From an uncultured Bacillota bacterium (GTDB lineage: Bacteria > Bacillota_I > Bacilli_A > Culicoidibacterales > ZOR0006): a DNA stretch of 34,320 nt. Below the pieces are notes generated by a model. That model saw only the letters and a program-made list of their open reading frames with translations, did no database searches and was not told the DNA's origin. Below are positions 17,561 to 25,000 of the stretch, one piece after another. Location: the NCBI GenBank assembly GCA_945956935.1, contig CAMFJD010000019.1, positions 1 through 34,320 of the forward strand, in the 5' to 3' direction. Every line of letters begins with the position of its first letter. Positions within the stretch are counted from its first letter, which is position 1. The position numbers and the translations under genes were made by a program.

Positions 17561-17566
17561 ATTATA
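17561..17566 (-). promoter_or_regulatory. Candidate -10 box of pepF
   Basis: Perfect TATAAT on the minus strand, 34 nt before the pepF start. No good -35 box at the normal distance, so support is weak. Confidence 0.3.
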
Positions 17567-17573
17567 GCTATTT

Positions 17574-18479
17574 TCATTTGTCACTGTCTAGTTTTTTCTG
17601 AAGAAAAAATATTTTTAAAATACTGTATGGCTCTCTCAAGACATCAGAATTAAGGGATACTAAAAAGGCTATCCCACTTCCTAAGAAAAACGTTCCAAAA
17701 ATGGGCTTATCAAAAATAACCAGCACACCGATAATCAATACACCACAAATAAATAGTTTATTCACATGTCTTCGCCTTGTATACCGAATCACAGTCCACG
17801 TCAAAAATAAACACATAAAAAATACTGCTGTACCTAATAAGTATGTAACTGTTGTTTCGATAGTATTCGGTACTACTTGAGCAGCAGTATAATCAAACGT
17901 ATGCTGTGCAAAAAGAGTGCCTGATGATGTTTTCATATATTCATATACAACTTGATATGAATAATCACCCCATATAAAAGCTGTTGCTACTAAAAATGTC
18001 AATCTGCCAATTAAAAAACTATATTCAGAAGCAGTTCTCATATCCTGTTCTCGAACTTTCGCAACAAATATTAAGCCAATTATTCCAATCAAGCCAAGTA
18101 ATGCTCGTTTATCAAAAAAGAAAATCATAATGAAAACAAAAAATATAAAAGATAGTGAATAGCTAGAATAGGTTTTTTCTACTAAATTATTCACCCAAAC
18201 AATAAATATAATGTTTAAACTTACAAGTGCAATAATCACAATAATTGGAATGATAAATAAATGGAATAGATTTGTTGCTCCTGGAAAAGTCAAACTAATC
18301 CCCGCTTCAATTTGCTGTGCATAACTCACAAATGGGACTTCATGTAATAATAAATACAATTCCGTTGGATTAGTATAAATAGATGTTACTATCAGTGTTA
18401 ACTGTAAAAGATAATACATAATAAATGCTAGGCAGTTGAAAATGACTGCTAATTTACTCACAACAAAAACATAAAACAT
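17574..18479 (-). CDS. Polytopic membrane protein, unknown
   Basis: A 301-aa protein of about eight hydrophobic helices with short loops; I do not recognise a family. The first helix follows directly after MFYVFVVSK. Charged loops are basic (KVREQDMR, RYTRRRHVNK) and there is a basic tail. No signal peptide cleavage site, catalytic motif or ATP-binding motif is visible. The frame opens seven codons earlier, but AAAGGTG sits 8 nt before the ATG at 18479. It lies upstream of pepF with a short gap and no clear terminator between them, and downstream of the PopT gene's terminator. Confidence 0.7.
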   Translation of the reverse strand: MFYVFVVSKLAVIFNCLAFIMYYLLQLTLIVTSIYTNPTELYLLLHEVPFVSYAQQIEAGISLTFPGATNLFHLFIIPIIVIIALVSLNIIFIVWVNNLVEKTYSSYSLSFIFFVFIMIFFFDKRALLGLIGIIGLIFVAKVREQDMRTASEYSFLIGRLTFLVATAFIWGDYSYQVVYEYMKTSSGTLFAQHTFDYTAAQVVPNTIETTVTYLLGTAVFFMCLFLTWTVIRYTRRRHVNKLFICGVLIIGVLVIFDKPIFGTFFLGSGIAFLVSLNSDVLREPYSILKIFFLQKKLDSDK

Positions 18480-18635
18480 AATATTTTCACCTTTTTTCAT
18501 GTATTTCTTTTCGATTGTAACAACTTATTTGAACTTTTTATAGTTTTTCTTGATAAAATTAAGGGAATTTTTTTGAAAAAAACAACTTTTTTATTAACTT
18601 TTATTTTTTAAATAGATTCTAACTATTCAAAGAAT

Positions 18636-18662
18636 AAAAAAACACGAAGCGATTGCTTCATG
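18636..18662 (-). terminator. Terminator of the DUF368 gene
   Basis: CACGAAGC (18643-18650), loop GATT, GCTTCATG (18655-18662), one wobble pair. The minus strand runs into seven Ts. Confidence 0.85.
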
Positions 18663-18670
18663 CTTATCAT

Positions 18671-19513
18671 TTATAGTTCATCTGTATCCTTATGGTCTTT
18701 TGCTCCAAGTAATGTTGCTACAAAAAATCCTGCTGCCATTGTCAAAATACTAATAATTCCTTGCGTAAATCCCGCCTGAAATCCTGGAAAAACGATGAAA
18801 ATTGATCCAAATACTAATCCAATAATAACAGCATACATGTATGAAGGAAAACGGTGTAACAAGTACCGAATAACCTTACTACTTATAATGAATCCTACTG
18901 CAATTCCTAAACCTGCCGGAATTAACAGTGCAATATTTAAGTTAGATACTGCCGAAATAATCGTTGTATATGCTCCTAAAATTAACAATACAAATGATCC
19001 ACTAATTCCTGGCAATAATGTTGCCATACTTGCTAACCAACCACTGAAAAATAGAAACACACCGCTTGCAAACGTCAAATCGGTAATGATTGTTGCATTA
19101 TCATTTTGAAAAAATCCAAGTGCAACAACAAATAATGTTGCTCCTGCCACAACTATATACTGTGGTATTTTAAAAGTTGTACGGTGATCGGCTTGACGTA
19201 ACAAAAATGGAATAATTCCAACAATTAATCCTAAGAAAAAGAAATTTGTCGGTTGTGGATAGTCATGTAATAAAAACTCAATTGTTCGACTTAATAATAA
19301 TATGACTGTTCCCATTCCAATTCCTAATGGAAGTAAAAACCGTAAACTTTTTGCTGGATGGGAAAAGAAATTCCCAATCGCATCGAGCAAATCATCGTAA
19401 ATACCTAATAATACTGCTATTGTTCCTCCACTTACACCAGGAACTAAATCGGCTGAACCGACAAGCATTCCTCGATAAATGTTTTTCCACTCTAATAAAT
19501 TTTTGAAATTCAT
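18671..19513 (-). CDS. popT: DUF368 / PopT polyprenyl-phosphate translocase
   Basis: A 280-aa polytopic membrane protein of the DUF368 family. Members have been shown to act as PopT, which returns undecaprenyl phosphate from the outer to the inner leaflet so that the cell-wall lipid carrier is recycled. The two family signature regions are present: ADLVPGVSGGTIAVLLG near the N-terminus and LLPGISGSFVLLILGAY in the middle. These form the inverted-repeat helical hairpins. AAAAGGAG precedes the ATG at 19513 by about 7 nt; eight extra upstream codons in the open frame are not supported. It has its own promoter and terminator, so is monocistronic. Confidence 0.88.
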   Translation of the reverse strand: MNFKNLLEWKNIYRGMLVGSADLVPGVSGGTIAVLLGIYDDLLDAIGNFFSHPAKSLRFLLPLGIGMGTVILLLSRTIEFLLHDYPQPTNFFFLGLIVGIIPFLLRQADHRTTFKIPQYIVVAGATLFVVALGFFQNDNATIITDLTFASGVFLFFSGWLASMATLLPGISGSFVLLILGAYTTIISAVSNLNIALLIPAGLGIAVGFIISSKVIRYLLHRFPSYMYAVIIGLVFGSIFIVFPGFQAGFTQGIISILTMAAGFFVATLLGAKDHKDTDEL

Positions 19514-19562
19514 TTTGAAACTCCTTTTCATACCCAAATCTTTATAATTTTAAACACTTTTT

Positions 19563-19591
19563 AGTATACTGGAAAACACATAGTTTGTCAT
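19563..19591 (-). promoter_or_regulatory. Promoter of the DUF368 gene
   Basis: Minus strand ATGACA (19586-19591), 17 nt, TATACT (19563-19568): 5 of 6 matches in each box. Confidence 0.7.
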
Positions 19592-19631
19592 GTACTCCTT
19601 TTTATCATCCAATCTTTTGATAATCATTCCC

Positions 19632-19660
19632 TTGCCATACTTCCAAAAATAGATTATTAT
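19632..19660 (+). promoter_or_regulatory. Promoter of the 163-aa membrane gene
   Basis: TTGCCA (19632-19637), 17 nt, TATTAT (19655-19660). Confidence 0.65.
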
Positions 19661-19700
19661 TAATACACTCACATACTTTTCACATAAAGGAGTATTTCTA

Positions 19701-20192
19701 ATGAAGCAACAACACCTATCTTTTATAATTGCTCAAATATGTGGTATTTTAGGGTCTGTTCTTTCTTTGCTTTCCTCATTATTTGCACTTCTAGCGGGAA
19801 TTTCATTGCTCATAGTTTGTATATACTTCCTTGTCAATCAGCTTGATATGAGTAATATCCCCTTTCTTACTCATTGGCTTTCGACCACTCAACTGCAAAC
19901 ATTAGCTACTTTTATCACTGATAATGATCATTTCGTCCGCTTTTCAATTATTATGAGCAGTATTATCATTTCAATGGTAAACACTATCTGTCTTTTTTTC
20001 AGTATTAAAACACTCCAGTTTTTACGTAAAAATGTAGCACTTTTAACACACCACCAACGCTTAATTATCCTTATTTTTGGCGTATTTTTATTTTGTACTG
20101 GACGAATTATTTCAGGAATCTTACTACTCATTGCCTCATTCACATTGCATTATATTCAAACAAAAAATAACAAAAAAACCGATAGGCTTTAA
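19701..20192 (+). CDS. Small polytopic membrane protein (DUF4064-like, tentative)
   Basis: A 163-aa protein with about four helices: two near the N-terminus (about 8-48), one around 83-105 and one or two between 118 and 150. The N-terminal pattern GILGSVLSLLSSLFALLAG and the C-terminal GRIISGILLLIASF resemble DUF4064-type proteins, but this is a pattern impression only. AAAGGAG lies 9-10 nt before the ATG, a good promoter lies upstream, and the 3' end runs into a terminator shared with the convergent lipoprotein gene. Monocistronic; function unknown. Confidence 0.75.
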   Translation: MKQQHLSFIIAQICGILGSVLSLLSSLFALLAGISLLIVCIYFLVNQLDMSNIPFLTHWLSTTQLQTLATFITDNDHFVRFSIIMSSIIISMVNTICLFFSIKTLQFLRKNVALLTHHQRLIILIFGVFLFCTGRIISGILLLIASFTLHYIQTKNNKKTDRL

Positions 20193-20213
20193 TGAAGACC
20201 TATCGGTTTTTTT
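20172..20213. terminator. Bidirectional terminator
   Basis: ACCGATAGG (20178-20186) and CCTATCGGT (20199-20207) with A-runs before and T-runs after. It overlaps the last codons of the plus-strand membrane gene and sits next to the lipoprotein stop, serving both. Confidence 0.9.
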
Positions 20214-20214
20214 G

Positions 20215-20799
20215 TTATTCACCACCTGTAATACTATTTTCAACATCCCATGTTACAAAACCAACTGTCGCTCCAAAATAAATCATGCATTCATAAATAC
20301 TTAACTCCTGTGGAATTTCTGTTACTTTTGTAAATGTTTTTGTTTCGCCTGGTTCAATTGTCCCATTGCCTAACTGTGGATGTGTTGCATCTGTTGCATC
20401 AAGTGTACGAGAATATTCTTTAGACGTACTTTTATCAATTAATGAGATAAAGACATCGTTTGGTAATATTAATGGCTCCTCACCAGTATTAGTTACCGTA
20501 AAATCAATTTCAACTGCTTTATACTCTTCTTTTACTGCGCCTTCATTGCTATTAAAATCACCAATATATTCATTTACAAAATCAATGGTAATGCTATATT
20601 CTTTATTATCTCGTGGATTTTTTTCAGTATATTCTTGTCCTACAGGCATCAAGAATGTATCATCTTCTGTCATCTCAACCACTGGTGTCGATGACTGTTC
20701 GACATTTAATGCTTTCTCTTCCGCTTTTGGTTGTGTTGAACAAGCGCTTAACGTGAATGTTAACACTGCAACCATAGCAATTACTGTATTTTTTTTCAT
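20215..20799 (-). CDS. Lipoprotein, DUF4352-like
   Basis: A 194-aa secreted lipoprotein. The signal peptide MKKNTVIAMVAVLTFTLSAC ends in lipobox LSAC, with the acylated Cys at residue 20. The mature protein has a Ser/Glu-rich linker and one beta-rich domain (about 65-190). That domain's VEIDFTVTNTGEEPLIL and GTIEPGETKTFTKV are typical of DUF4352 / Telokin-like immunoprotective folds that sit outside the membrane. The ATG at 20799 overlaps the VanZ-like stop (ATGA) and has GGAAAA upstream, so translation is coupled. The longer open frame is just the VanZ-like coding region in another frame. Role unknown. Confidence 0.82.
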   Translation of the reverse strand: MKKNTVIAMVAVLTFTLSACSTQPKAEEKALNVEQSSTPVVEMTEDDTFLMPVGQEYTEKNPRDNKEYSITIDFVNEYIGDFNSNEGAVKEEYKAVEIDFTVTNTGEEPLILPNDVFISLIDKSTSKEYSRTLDATDATHPQLGNGTIEPGETKTFTKVTEIPQELSIYECMIYFGATVGFVTWDVENSITGGE

Positions 20800-21356
20800 A
20801 GTTTTCCTACCACTTTTCTTTTTCTTATATAGTACCAACATAAGGATAGCACAATTTGTATTCCAAAGATACCAATACTATCAATCCAAACATCACTCAC
20901 AAGACCTGCTCTTGCGGGTACAAATGTTTGAATTGTTTCATCAACAAGGGCGATTACTAGGCCCGTAAAACTCGCAAAAACAAATGTTATTTGACTGATA
21001 ATTAAGCACTCCCGATTTGTAAATGTATGCTTCACAACTGCCTGATACTTGTGGCTTGTTAGTTGATATATTTGATATTTTATAATACAGTGCCAACATG
21101 ACCATAACATGGCACCTAATATTGCATACTCACTAATATGCGCTGCTTTTCGAACAACTACTTGGAGTTGTTCGTATGAGAACAGTTGATTGACAAAAGG
21201 AAACCACATTTGTAAAATGGTCACAACCTGTCCACTTAATGCTCCCGATTCATTACCTGTTTGCAAAGAGTTCCCAAAAATAAAACTCACCCATACCCCT
21301 ATTGCTATACATAGCAGTATGCATTTTATTATCGGAAACTTATATTTCGCACTCAT
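20796..21356 (-). CDS. VanZ-like family protein
   Basis: A 186-aa membrane protein with four or five helices and the VanZ-like signature: VRKAAHISEYAILGAM (about 68-83) and DETIQTFVPARAGLVSDVWIDSIG (in two parts, about 140-163). The founding member VanZ gives low-level teicoplanin resistance by an unclear route; most homologues are uncharacterised. AGGTGA lies 8 nt before the ATG at 21356, overlapping the stop of the upstream gene; an in-frame GTG four codons earlier is part of that site. It is the middle gene of a DUF896 / VanZ-like / lipoprotein operon. Confidence 0.88.
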   Translation of the reverse strand: MSAKYKFPIIKCILLCIAIGVWVSFIFGNSLQTGNESGALSGQVVTILQMWFPFVNQLFSYEQLQVVVRKAAHISEYAILGAMLWSCWHCIIKYQIYQLTSHKYQAVVKHTFTNRECLIISQITFVFASFTGLVIALVDETIQTFVPARAGLVSDVWIDSIGIFGIQIVLSLCWYYIRKRKVVGKL

Positions 21357-21368
21357 CAAATAAATCAC

Positions 21369-21596
21369 CTAATTATTTTGTTGTGCTTTGGCAATTTTTA
21401 GTTTTTCAGGTGTAATATCTGCACCAGTTTCATCAACTACTTTAATATTTAACAAATGACTTTTAACATTTGCTCGAAACATTTTTAAATACTCTTGACG
21501 TAACTCTTGGCGTTCCTTTGCTTCTGTCGGTGTTAATTCACGTTCTTTAGAGAGCCGTGACAATTCATTAATACGATCGATCAATTTTTGACTCAT
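21369..21596 (-). CDS. DUF896 (YnzC/UPF0291) family protein
   Basis: A 75-aa cytosolic helical protein. Family hallmarks are the start KLIDRINELSRLSKERELT, the segment LTPTEAKERQELRQEYL and the end VDETGADITPEKLK. In Bacillus, a paralogue of this family is linked to the SOS/LexA region, but no function is established. The ATG at 21596 follows AGGAAG. A perfect TATAAT box at 21657-21662 on the minus strand, without a clear -35, may be the operon promoter. The stop codon lies within the next gene's ribosome binding site. Confidence 0.92.
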   Translation of the reverse strand: MSQKLIDRINELSRLSKERELTPTEAKERQELRQEYLKMFRANVKSHLLNIKVVDETGADITPEKLKIAKAQQNN

Positions 21597-21748
21597 ACTT
21601 ACTTCCTACTTTCTCTATCAAAATAAGCGTATTTTTTTTCTTACTAGACTGAATAGATTATAACAAATTATGACTAAATTGGAAAGATTTCGAATTGAGT
21701 CTTAATATTGAGGTGTTTTATTAATTTTTAACTACAATTAAACCTGAT

Positions 21749-21784
21749 AAAAAAGGATAGATCCTACCTGATCTATCCTTTTTA
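21749..21784 (-). terminator. Terminator of glnA
   Basis: AAGGATAGATC pairs with GATCTATCCTT around a 6-nt loop (stem about 21753-21763 / 21770-21780), with T-runs possible on both strands. It lies just after glnA on the minus strand. Confidence 0.85.
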
Positions 21785-21814
21785 CTTTACTATATTTTTA
21801 TTACTATTATGTTT

Positions 21815-23155
21815 CTAGTACATTTTTAAATAACTATCTACTTCCCATTGGTGTACCGTTGTACGGAAGTTGTCCCATTCAATGCGCTTTGCTTCGATAA
21901 ATTTTGCAAATGTATGCTCACCTACTGCATCTCTCATTAATGCGCTAGTTTCAAAATTATTCAATGCTTCTTGTAAATCCGTTGGTAAGTTAGTAATTCC
22001 TAGTTCGGCACGTTGTTCATCGCTCATGTGGAAAATATCGCCATAAATTGGAGCCCCTGGGTGATTTGCTTTCTCGATTCCATCCAATCCAGCGGCTAAT
22101 ACAACTGCCAATGCTAAATACGGATTTGCCATTGGATCAGCACTACGTAATTCTAAGCGTGTACTCATACCACGACTTGCAGGTATACGAATTAAAGCAC
22201 TGCGGTTACTATCCGAATATGATACATAACAAGGAGCCTCGTAGCCTGGTACTAAACGCTTGTATGAATTAACTGTCGGATTTGTAATTGCTGTAAAGTA
22301 CTGAGCATTTGCTAGTACACCAGATACAAAATGATAAGCTGTTTCACTCAATTCCAACTCACCTGTCTCATCATAGAACGCATTTTTTCCATCTTTTGTA
22401 AATAAAGACATATTTGTATGCATACCATTTCCTGCTTGGCCAGTGATTGGTTTCGCCATAAAAGTCGCTTTCATATTATGCTTACGAGCAATATTACGTA
22501 CTAATAATTTTAACGTTTGTAAATCATCGCATGCTTTAATTGCATCTGCATATTTAAAGTTAATTTCATGTTGACTCGGCCCTACTTCGTGGTGACTTGC
22601 TTCAATCTCATACCCTAATTTTTCTAATTCAATAACTATTTCTCGTCGGCAATCTTCAGCACCATCTACTGGCGATAAATCAAAGTATCCTCCATTATCA
22701 GTAAATTCAAGTGTCGGATTCCCTTTTTGATCACGTTTAAACAGATAAAACTCTGGTTCAAATCCAATGTTAAACGCAACATATCCCATATTCTCCATTT
22801 TTGCTAACATGCGACGTAAATTCCCACGTGGATCACCAGCAAATGGCTCACCATTTACTGTGTAAATATCACAAATTAAGCGGGCAACTTTTGACCCATC
22901 ATATGGTTGTTCCCAAGTTAAAATTTTCCATGTACTGTAATCTGGATGTAAGTACATATCTGATTCTTGGATCCGGACAAAACCTTCGATTGATGATCCA
23001 TCAAACATCATTTGATTGTTTAATGCTTTTTCTAATTGACTTAACGGAATCTCAACATTTTTAATTGTTCCTAACATGTCAGTAAACTGTAGACGAATAA
23101 AACGAACGTTATTCGCAATCGCGTCATCTAAAATCATTTGTTTTGTCATTGCCAT
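21815..23155 (-). CDS. glnA: Glutamine synthetase type I (GSI-alpha)
   Basis: Makes glutamine from glutamate, ammonia and ATP. The 446-aa length and lack of the adenylylation loop put it in the GSI-alpha group of Firmicutes. Seen motifs include [18 protein letters not shown] (with the Arg used in feedback inhibition in Bacillus), FEPEFYLF, the metal-ligand region [19 protein letters not shown] and the ATP/glutamate region [17 protein letters not shown] and [22 protein letters not shown] precedes the ATG at 23155 by 8 nt. It has its own promoter and terminator. The usual upstream partner glnR is not next to it, and I see no clear GlnR box. Confidence 0.96.
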   Translation of the reverse strand: MAMTKQMILDDAIANNVRFIRLQFTDMLGTIKNVEIPLSQLEKALNNQMMFDGSSIEGFVRIQESDMYLHPDYSTWKILTWEQPYDGSKVARLICDIYTVNGEPFAGDPRGNLRRMLAKMENMGYVAFNIGFEPEFYLFKRDQKGNPTLEFTDNGGYFDLSPVDGAEDCRREIVIELEKLGYEIEASHHEVGPSQHEINFKYADAIKACDDLQTLKLLVRNIARKHNMKATFMAKPITGQAGNGMHTNMSLFTKDGKNAFYDETGELELSETAYHFVSGVLANAQYFTAITNPTVNSYKRLVPGYEAPCYVSYSDSNRSALIRIPASRGMSTRLELRSADPMANPYLALAVVLAAGLDGIEKANHPGAPIYGDIFHMSDEQRAELGITNLPTDLQEALNNFETSALMRDAVGEHTFAKFIEAKRIEWDNFRTTVHQWEVDSYLKMY

Positions 23156-23217
23156 AAAAAAACCCTCCTATTTTTGTGATCAACTTTTTATTTAGTTCTG
23201 TTGTTCACTTGTTGATT

Positions 23218-23246
23218 ATTGTATTCAAAAAGGTTTGTCGTTGCAA
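23218..23246 (-). promoter_or_regulatory. Promoter of glnA
   Basis: Minus strand TTGCAA (23241-23246), 17 nt, TACAAT (23218-23223). The expected leader is about 55 nt and contains a short dyad, ATCAAC / GTTGAT (23179-23184 and 23211-23216). Confidence 0.65.
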
Positions 23247-23513
23247 GCTTTTTTAACGAAAAAAATTTTTTATTTTTAATTGTATAGACACGATATGTAA
23301 AAACACCATAATAAGAAACCGTTTTTTATGTAAAAAATAACTATTTTTATGTATTTATTTGTATTTAATAACAAATAATTATACTTTTCTATTATGAGTC
23401 TATCTGATCAAATTTTACAGATTCACTTTTTTTATTCTGTATTTAAGTGACATTGTCCATAAAAAGCTATACACTTTAAATAACATACATATATGGAAAG
23501 AAGGGAACACTTT
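23247..23513. other. Divergent intergenic region glnA / VanZ-like gene
   Basis: With the glnA leader, this gives more than 350 nt without a gene. It is very AT-rich with many A- and T-runs. A weak plus-strand promoter for the VanZ-like gene, GTGACA-15 nt-TATACA, lies near 23449-23475. I found no tRNA, riboswitch or clear operator. Confidence 0.4.
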
Positions 23514-24023
23514 ATGATTTTCACACCTTTAGTTTTATTCGGAATTATTATAGTAATACACCTTTTTATCACCTATAACTCAAGTCAACATGGTCAAGCA
23601 AGTGCTGAACGCAGTGAACAATCTTTAGATTTCATCACTACGTTACAGCTACCCTATCAATTAAAAAATATCCTCAAAAGAACACTTCACAGAACCTTGC
23701 CATTTTGGTCTTCTCTTTATCCAACGCTCCATTCTTGTTCCAATAAATCATTTGCTCATTTTCTTGTTCGAAAAGCTGCACATATGACGCAATTTTTCTT
23801 TCTTGGACTCACTTGGTTTAGTTTCCTATCATTTTTCTCACTTGAGTTTTACAACATTATCATTTATTCATGCTGCATCGTCTTATTTTCAAGTGTTATT
23901 GATGAATTTTATCAACACTTCATTCCAAACCGAAGCTCAAGTGTCATTGATGTCCTTGTCGATTTTAGTGGTGGATTTATAGCTATTATCATTGCATCAA
24001 TTATTTACTTTTTCACTCATTGA
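23514..24023 (+). CDS. Second VanZ-like family protein
   Basis: A 169-aa membrane protein of four helices. It has the same signatures as the VanZ-like gene 2.5 kb to the left: VRKAAHMTQFFFLGLTWFSF and VIDEFYQHFIPNRSSSVIDVLVDFSG. The segment before them, about residues 30-80, is polar and differs between the two, so they are diverged paralogues. AAGGGA lies 8 nt before the ATG at 23514; the earlier in-frame ATG at 23493 has no ribosome binding site. Monocistronic, on the plus strand, ending in a terminator shared with miaA. Confidence 0.85.
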   Translation: MIFTPLVLFGIIIVIHLFITYNSSQHGQASAERSEQSLDFITTLQLPYQLKNILKRTLHRTLPFWSSLYPTLHSCSNKSFAHFLVRKAAHMTQFFFLGLTWFSFLSFFSLEFYNIIIYSCCIVLFSSVIDEFYQHFIPNRSSSVIDVLVDFSGGFIAIIIASIIYFFTH

Positions 24024-24024
24024 C

Positions 24025-24068
24025 AAAAATACGGCTATCGTACTTCATCATACAATAGCCGTATTTTT
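24025..24068. terminator. Bidirectional terminator
   Basis: A perfect 14-bp stem, AAAAATACGGCTAT (24025-24038) with ATAGCCGTATTTTT (24055-24068). It serves the VanZ-like gene on the plus strand and miaA on the minus strand; the miaA stop lies at its edge. Confidence 0.92.
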
Positions 24069-24987
24069 ATACTTTTAAAAATTGTTTCACTTCAGTAATC
24101 GCTTCTGTCGTCACACTTTTTTGAGTCTGTGGTGTCATTTCATACCACGTTATTGGCAACTTTTGATTTTTAAACCATGTCATTTGTCTTTTAGCATATC
24201 GTCTTGAATGTGTCTTTACTTGTTCAATTGCAAATGATTCACTCACTTGATGTGTAAAATATGGGAAAAATTCTTGATATCCTATTGCTCTACTAGCTGT
24301 TTCACCAAGTGCATGTGTTTCATAAAGTTTCGCTACCTCTGCAACCAGTCCTACTTGTATCATTTTATCCACCCGCATATTTATACGTTCATTCAGCATT
24401 TCTCTTGGTACATCTAATCCGATAATTTTAGCATCGTATAAAAACTGCGTTGCTGTTTGCACAGTGCTCTTTTTTTTCCCTAATTGCACCATTTCCAGTG
24501 CACGAATCACGCGTTGGCGATTATTTGGATGGATAGCTTTTGCAGTTGCAATATCGCTGTCAGCTAAAATTGCATGTAACTCATCGTTTGATACATCTGC
24601 ATATTTCTTCTGAAGTACGTCGCGAAGTTGTGTGTCTTGTTCTGCGTCAAAACGATAATCCATCAACACGGCTTGAATATACAAACCGGTTCCACCTGCA
24701 ATAATTGGCACCTTACCTCTTTGTGTAATATCCTTAATCAATGCACGTACATCTGATTGAAATTGTGCCACTGAATAATTTTGAATTGGATCACAAATAT
24801 CAATTAGATGATGTGGCACCCCATCCATTTCATCAACCGTTACTTTTGCTGTACCAATGTCCATTCCACGATAAATTTGCATAGAATCTCCACTAATTAC
24901 TTCACCATGACACACTTTTGCTATATCAATTGCCAGTTGGCTTTTCCCACTTGCTGTTGGCCCAACAACAACGATTACTTTCATCAT
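24067..24987 (-). CDS. miaA: tRNA dimethylallyltransferase
   Basis: Adds the dimethylallyl group to A37 of tRNAs that read codons starting with U. The 306-aa protein has P-loop GPTASGKS (9-16), SGDSMQIYRGMDIGTAK, DICDP, GGTGLYIQA and the central NRQRVIRALE signature. AAGGAG ends 8 nt before the first of two ATGs. The gene follows mutL by 13 nt, with its ribosome binding site next to the mutL stop; mutL-miaA is a common pair. Confidence 0.96.
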   Translation of the reverse strand: MMKVIVVVGPTASGKSQLAIDIAKVCHGEVISGDSMQIYRGMDIGTAKVTVDEMDGVPHHLIDICDPIQNYSVAQFQSDVRALIKDITQRGKVPIIAGGTGLYIQAVLMDYRFDAEQDTQLRDVLQKKYADVSNDELHAILADSDIATAKAIHPNNRQRVIRALEMVQLGKKKSTVQTATQFLYDAKIIGLDVPREMLNERINMRVDKMIQVGLVAEVAKLYETHALGETASRAIGYQEFFPYFTHQVSESFAIEQVKTHSRRYAKRQMTWFKNQKLPITWYEMTPQTQKSVTTEAITEVKQFLKV

Positions 24988-25000
24988 GTTATTCTCTCCT

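Noticed and set aside
18795-19109. Plus-strand frame of 104 codons inside the DUF368 gene
   Set aside because: Antisense shadow of a clearly conserved protein; no ribosome binding site.
20366-20968. 200-codon plus-strand frame across the lipoprotein and VanZ-like genes
   Set aside because: It is antisense to two well-supported genes with signal peptide, lipobox and family motifs; no start signal.
23156-23300. GlnR/TnrA operator before glnA
   Set aside because: No sequence fits TGTNAN7TNACA well on either strand at the promoter.
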